NCBI GenBank assembly: GCA_014191855.1
Contig: BJHF01000012.1
Location: forward strand, 19,780 to 83,779
Length of the DNA stretch: 64,000 nt
From: Deltaproteobacteria bacterium
GTDB taxonomy: Bacteria > Myxococcota_A > UBA796 > SXON01
Direction: 5' to 3'
Positions 61,301 to 64,000 of this stretch are shown here, piece after piece. Under the pieces are notes generated by a model that was not told the DNA's origin, did not search any database, and saw only the letters and a program-made list of their open reading frames with translations. The stretch's first letter is position 1; each line of letters starts with the position of its first letter. Position numbers and translations under genes: made by a program.

Positions 61301-62386
61301 CTACATCGCCTCGATCTCGGCATGGATCCCACCCGCGAGCTGCATCGAGTGGAGGATCGAGATCAAATCGAGGGGTGTCACACCCATGGCGTTGAGCGCG
61401 CCGACGACGTCGCCGACGGTGGCGCCCTTGAGCAGGGTCACCTTTCCCGCATCCTCGCGCACACGAACCTCGGTGTTCGTCACCGCCGTTGTGTCGCCCT
61501 GGCCGAGCATGTTCGGCTGGCTCACCTGCGTTTGGCGTGCAACCTCGATGGTGAGGCTCCCGTGCGCGACAGCGACCGGTGAAAGCGGGATATCTGCCCC
61601 CATCACCAGGGTGCCGGTGCGTTCGTTCACGACGACGCGCAGGATCTGGTCCAGCTGAACGTCGAGCCCCTCCACCGCGGCCACCAGCTCGGACTGCCGG
61701 CCCAGGTACCGGTCGGGCACCATCACGCGAACGGTGGCTCCGTCCACGGCATGGGCGACGTCGCTGCCCAAAAGCGCGTTTACGACCGTGGCCATCCGCG
61801 TGCTGTTGGTGAAGTCGGGTCGGTCGAGCACCCAATCGAACGACACCTGCTCGTCGATGGCGAGCGCCGGGATCGGGACCTCCAGCGTGCCGCCACGGGG
61901 CACGCTGCCCACGGTGGGGTGGTTCTTCACCGTCTCGTTTCCGGCCGCGGCGATGGAGTAGCCGCCCACAAGCACCGAACCGGAGGCCGTCGCGATGCGC
62001 GTACCGTTGAATGCGCGCAGCTCCGTGATCAGCAGCACCCCGCCCGAGAGCGAGCGGGCGTCGCCAGTCGAGCTCACGGTCAAGTCGAACCGGCTCCCGG
62101 GTCGGGCGCCGGCCGATACTTCGGCGCTCACCATCACGGCCGCGATGTTCTTGGACTTGATCTGGTCCGCCGTCGTCGGAAATCCCTGGGCCGCGAGCAT
62201 CTGCTGGAGCTGCTTCATCGTGGCGAGGTTCTGGGAGCTATCGCCGGTTTTGTTGAGGCCGATCACGATGCCGTAGCCGACGAGCGCGTTGGAGCGAACG
62301 CCGTACACACTGGCGATCTCCTTCACCCGCGCGGCCTGGGCGGGCGCCGGAAAGAACGTGAGCGCGAGAGCGAGGAGCGGGATCAT
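61301..62386 (-). CDS. flgI: Flagellar P-ring protein FlgI
   Basis: A 361-residue protein of normal length. Signal peptide (MIPLLALALTFFPAPAQA), then ARVKEIASVYGVRSNALVGY and GIVIGLNKTGDSS, the FlgI start. C-terminal VTPLDLISILHSMQLAGGIH is also typical. FlgI forms the periplasmic P ring. It is about 49 kb from the rest of the flagellar cluster in this window, on the same strand; the next gene upstream is a cytochrome, not flgH. Confidence 0.96.
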   Translation of the reverse strand: MIPLLALALTFFPAPAQAARVKEIASVYGVRSNALVGYGIVIGLNKTGDSSQNLATMKQLQQMLAAQGFPTTADQIKSKNIAAVMVSAEVSAGARPGSRFDLTVSSTGDARSLSGGVLLITELRAFNGTRIATASGSVLVGGYSIAAAGNETVKNHPTVGSVPRGGTLEVPIPALAIDEQVSFDWVLDRPDFTNSTRMATVVNALLGSDVAHAVDGATVRVMVPDRYLGRQSELVAAVEGLDVQLDQILRVVVNERTGTLVMGADIPLSPVAVAHGSLTIEVARQTQVSQPNMLGQGDTTAVTNTEVRVREDAGKVTLLKGATVGDVVGALNAMGVTPLDLISILHSMQLAGGIHAEIEAM

Positions 62387-62399
62387 GCCCCCGCTTCGG

Positions 62400-63770
62400 T
62401 CAGGGGTGGGGGATCTTGAGGCGCTCAGCGCGAAGTTTCGGATCGAGGGCGGCCAGCGCGATCGAGTCGGCGAGCAGGGTGGGGGCGTCGGCGATCCGAA
62501 GCCCCCCATCGGCAAGGTTTAGCTGGAGTCGGTACACGTAGGTTGCCAGCGGATACCCAGCCGCGAACCCATCGATCGCCCCTTGGCCCGCCGGCCACAG
62601 CGAGAGGAGCTGAGCGTCGAGCCGCGTTCCCGCCATCCCCTCGGCGTTCGCAGCGGTAAGGCGCACGCTCAGCACCTCGATTCGGAGGGTGTCGGCGCCC
62701 TCGGCGGAGATCTGCGGCGTCCAGTCCCGCGCCTCGCCGGGGAGGAGTCGCGTGTCGGCGACGCGCTTCGCGGGCCGGGCCGTGGCTACATCGCCCCAGT
62801 CCCAGGTCTGACCCAGGCGCAGCACGTCGGTGGCCAGCGCGGCGCCGTCCTTCGAGTCCACGCTGGCTTCAACGCGGAGGAACCGCTCCGGATCGCCCGT
62901 GGGGAGCGCGTGGCCGGCCCGGGCGTTCGTCAGGGTCACCCGCAGCGGGTCGAGCTGGAAATCTACGTTCAACCCAGACTCCCAGCCCCGGCCGAGCAGC
63001 GTGGAGAAGCCCCCGGTTGTCTTGGGGATCCCGCTGCCGGTCCACGCGTGGCGGCGTACGGTGTGGGGGGCCGCGTCGGTGGCGGCCGGCCGCTCCACCT
63101 GGGGCATGTGGCAGGTTGTGCAGGGCTTCCCGGCGTCTGGCCCCGCCGCAACCTCCTCCGCGGTTTCAAACCAGCACGGGAAGGTCGGGGTGATCACGAT
63201 GTTCCCGCCCGGACTGTGGCAGGTCTGGCAGATCCCGGCGAGCGCTGCCGGATCCTTGCGAACCCGGTGGGGAGCTGTGGCCGCGCCGTGTGGCCCGAGG
63301 ATGATGCCCTGGCCGTCGGCGTCGCGCCGCACATGGCAGGTGGCGCACGTCACCCCTTCGGCCACGCGGGCGGCGTCGAAGTTCGGGTTCGGTCCCGTCG
63401 TGAGCGCCGCGATGGAGGTCGTGCTCGCCAGTCGCGTATTGAGCGTGATGAGCTCGGCACGCTGCGGACTGGTGGGCGCGTGGCAGTTGAGGCAGAGCCA
63501 ACGCGGCTGATCCGGCTTCTGCATTTCGGCGAAAAACTGGACGTCGCGCATGGCCGAAGCGTGGGTGCTCGCCGCCCACTCGGCGTGGTTCTCGGCGTGG
63601 CAGGTCGCGCAGGTCGCGGCCCGCGTGTCGATCTCCCCGCCGGCCACCAGCGGCACCGTGCTCGGGGTGTCGATGGGGGTCAGAAAGGCGTATTCGCCGA
63701 AACGCTCGCGGATCGTCGGGGGCAGTGCGGGTGGAGGCTCCGTTCCGCACGCGAGCGCCAGGAGGATCAT
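62400..63770 (-). CDS. Pentaheme c-type cytochrome lipoprotein, copy 2
   Basis: A 456-residue protein. ATG at 63770 overlaps the stop of the upstream gene (ATGA), with GGAGG... on the opposite side not relevant. Leader MILLALAC. Five heme motifs: CATCH (54-58), CLNCH, CATCH, CQTCH, CTTCH. The C-terminal domain has GHALPTGDPERFLRV, matching the paralogue at 53590-54690. Probably a periplasmic, lipid-anchored electron carrier. Confidence 0.87.
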   Translation of the reverse strand: MILLALACGTEPPPALPPTIRERFGEYAFLTPIDTPSTVPLVAGGEIDTRAATCATCHAENHAEWAASTHASAMRDVQFFAEMQKPDQPRWLCLNCHAPTSPQRAELITLNTRLASTTSIAALTTGPNPNFDAARVAEGVTCATCHVRRDADGQGIILGPHGAATAPHRVRKDPAALAGICQTCHSPGGNIVITPTFPCWFETAEEVAAGPDAGKPCTTCHMPQVERPAATDAAPHTVRRHAWTGSGIPKTTGGFSTLLGRGWESGLNVDFQLDPLRVTLTNARAGHALPTGDPERFLRVEASVDSKDGAALATDVLRLGQTWDWGDVATARPAKRVADTRLLPGEARDWTPQISAEGADTLRIEVLSVRLTAANAEGMAGTRLDAQLLSLWPAGQGAIDGFAAGYPLATYVYRLQLNLADGGLRIADAPTLLADSIALAALDPKLRAERLKIPHP

Positions 63771-64000
63771 CCCCGCGCGCGCCGACGCCCGAGGATCGCC
63801 GCCAGGCCGATCATGGCTGCGGCCGTCGCGCCCCTCCCGTCGCCGCTGGCGCACCCGCAGTCTTCCGGCGGCGCCTCGCCGGTGTCGTCGCCCGCCCCCG
63901 GGCCCGTGTCGCTCGTGCCACCGGTGTCCGCGGTGTCGCCGCCCGTGTCGGCTGGCGCGCCGCAGTCCGCAACCGCACTTGTGTCTCCGAAACAAACGGT
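63767..64000 (-). CDS. C-terminal fragment of a surface protein with a MYXO-CTERM-like tail, cut by the right window edge
   Basis: 77 residues are visible up to the stop at 63767. They comprise an Asp-Thr-Gly linker (ADTGGDTADTGG and similar), a Cys pair (EDCGCASGDG), a hydrophobic stretch (AAAMIGLAAILG) and RRRARG. This is the same layout as the tail of the MopE-type protein at 12155-13054. The stop overlaps the cytochrome start by four bases. Confidence 0.8.
   Translation of the reverse strand, partial: TVCFGDTSAVADCGAPADTGGDTADTGGTSDTGPGAGDDTGEAPPEDCGCASGDGRGATAAAMIGLAAILGRRRARG

Overview
The window is a high-GC chromosomal segment that looks like a flagellated member of the Myxococcota or a neighbouring deltaproteobacterial lineage. 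The clues are many short-leader lipoproteins, linkers rich in Asp, Thr and Gly, secreted proteins with MopE-type DxDGDG repeats, MYXO-CTERM-like tails (Cys-rich, then a hydrophobic stretch, then Arg cluster), multiheme cytochromes, and many 4-bp start/stop overlaps (ATGA, GTGA, TTGA). The assignment is an inference; no rRNA or marker phylogeny is available here.

Layout. 1-12.1 kb is a leftward flagellar block: FlgJ-like/M23 fusion, flgM, a FlgN-like chaperone, flgK, flgL, an array of ~198-bp tandem repeats, two flagellins, fliD, fliS and a FliT-like protein. It runs on into an outer-membrane protein, a TPR protein and an HDOD protein cut by the left edge. flgI sits alone at 61.3-62.4 kb on the same strand, so the flagellar locus is divided by about 49 kb of unrelated genes. 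12-19 kb holds secreted proteins and lipoproteins, including a tight operon of a ComEC-like metallo-beta-lactamase domain protein, DUF3006, a double ComEA HhH protein and a thioredoxin-fold lipoprotein; it ends in tRNA-Arg(CCT). 19.8-26.2 kb holds a PlsB-like acyltransferase operon, an SDR and a P-loop/TPR protein. 26.3-30.5 kb is a lipoprotein-MoxR-DUF58-transglutaminase operon. 30.9-33.5 kb carries bioF and bioB. 33.6-36.2 kb encodes three lipoproteins. 36.6-40.1 kb is a fadN-fadA beta-oxidation operon behind a near-perfect FadR-type operator. 40-44 kb holds SGNH, methyltransferase and cardiolipin synthase genes. 44.1-48.0 kb is a histidine kinase followed by a complete stressosome module (globin-RsbR, RsbS, RsbT, and an RsbT-like/PP2C fusion). 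48-52 kb has a 7Fe ferredoxin and an HD/HEAT pair. 52-57 kb runs through a glycosyltransferase, DUF547, a pentaheme cytochrome, a radical SAM protein and a diiron heme-oxygenase-like protein. 57-64 kb has SGNH, TIKI/ChaN-like and GH2-like proteins, flgI, a second pentaheme cytochrome and a clipped MYXO-CTERM-type protein.

The least expected signals are non-coding. (1) A family of six intergenic elements of 50-51 nt has perfect palindromic ends (GCGATGC/GCATCGC or GCGAWTCGC-type); arm sequences differ between copies while pairing is preserved. (2) A ~210-bp imperfect palindrome carrying four AGGTATCCCC boxes lies between two of those elements upstream of fadN. (3) Tandem ~198-bp repeats lie in front of a flagellin gene, with short variable cores inside otherwise conserved units.
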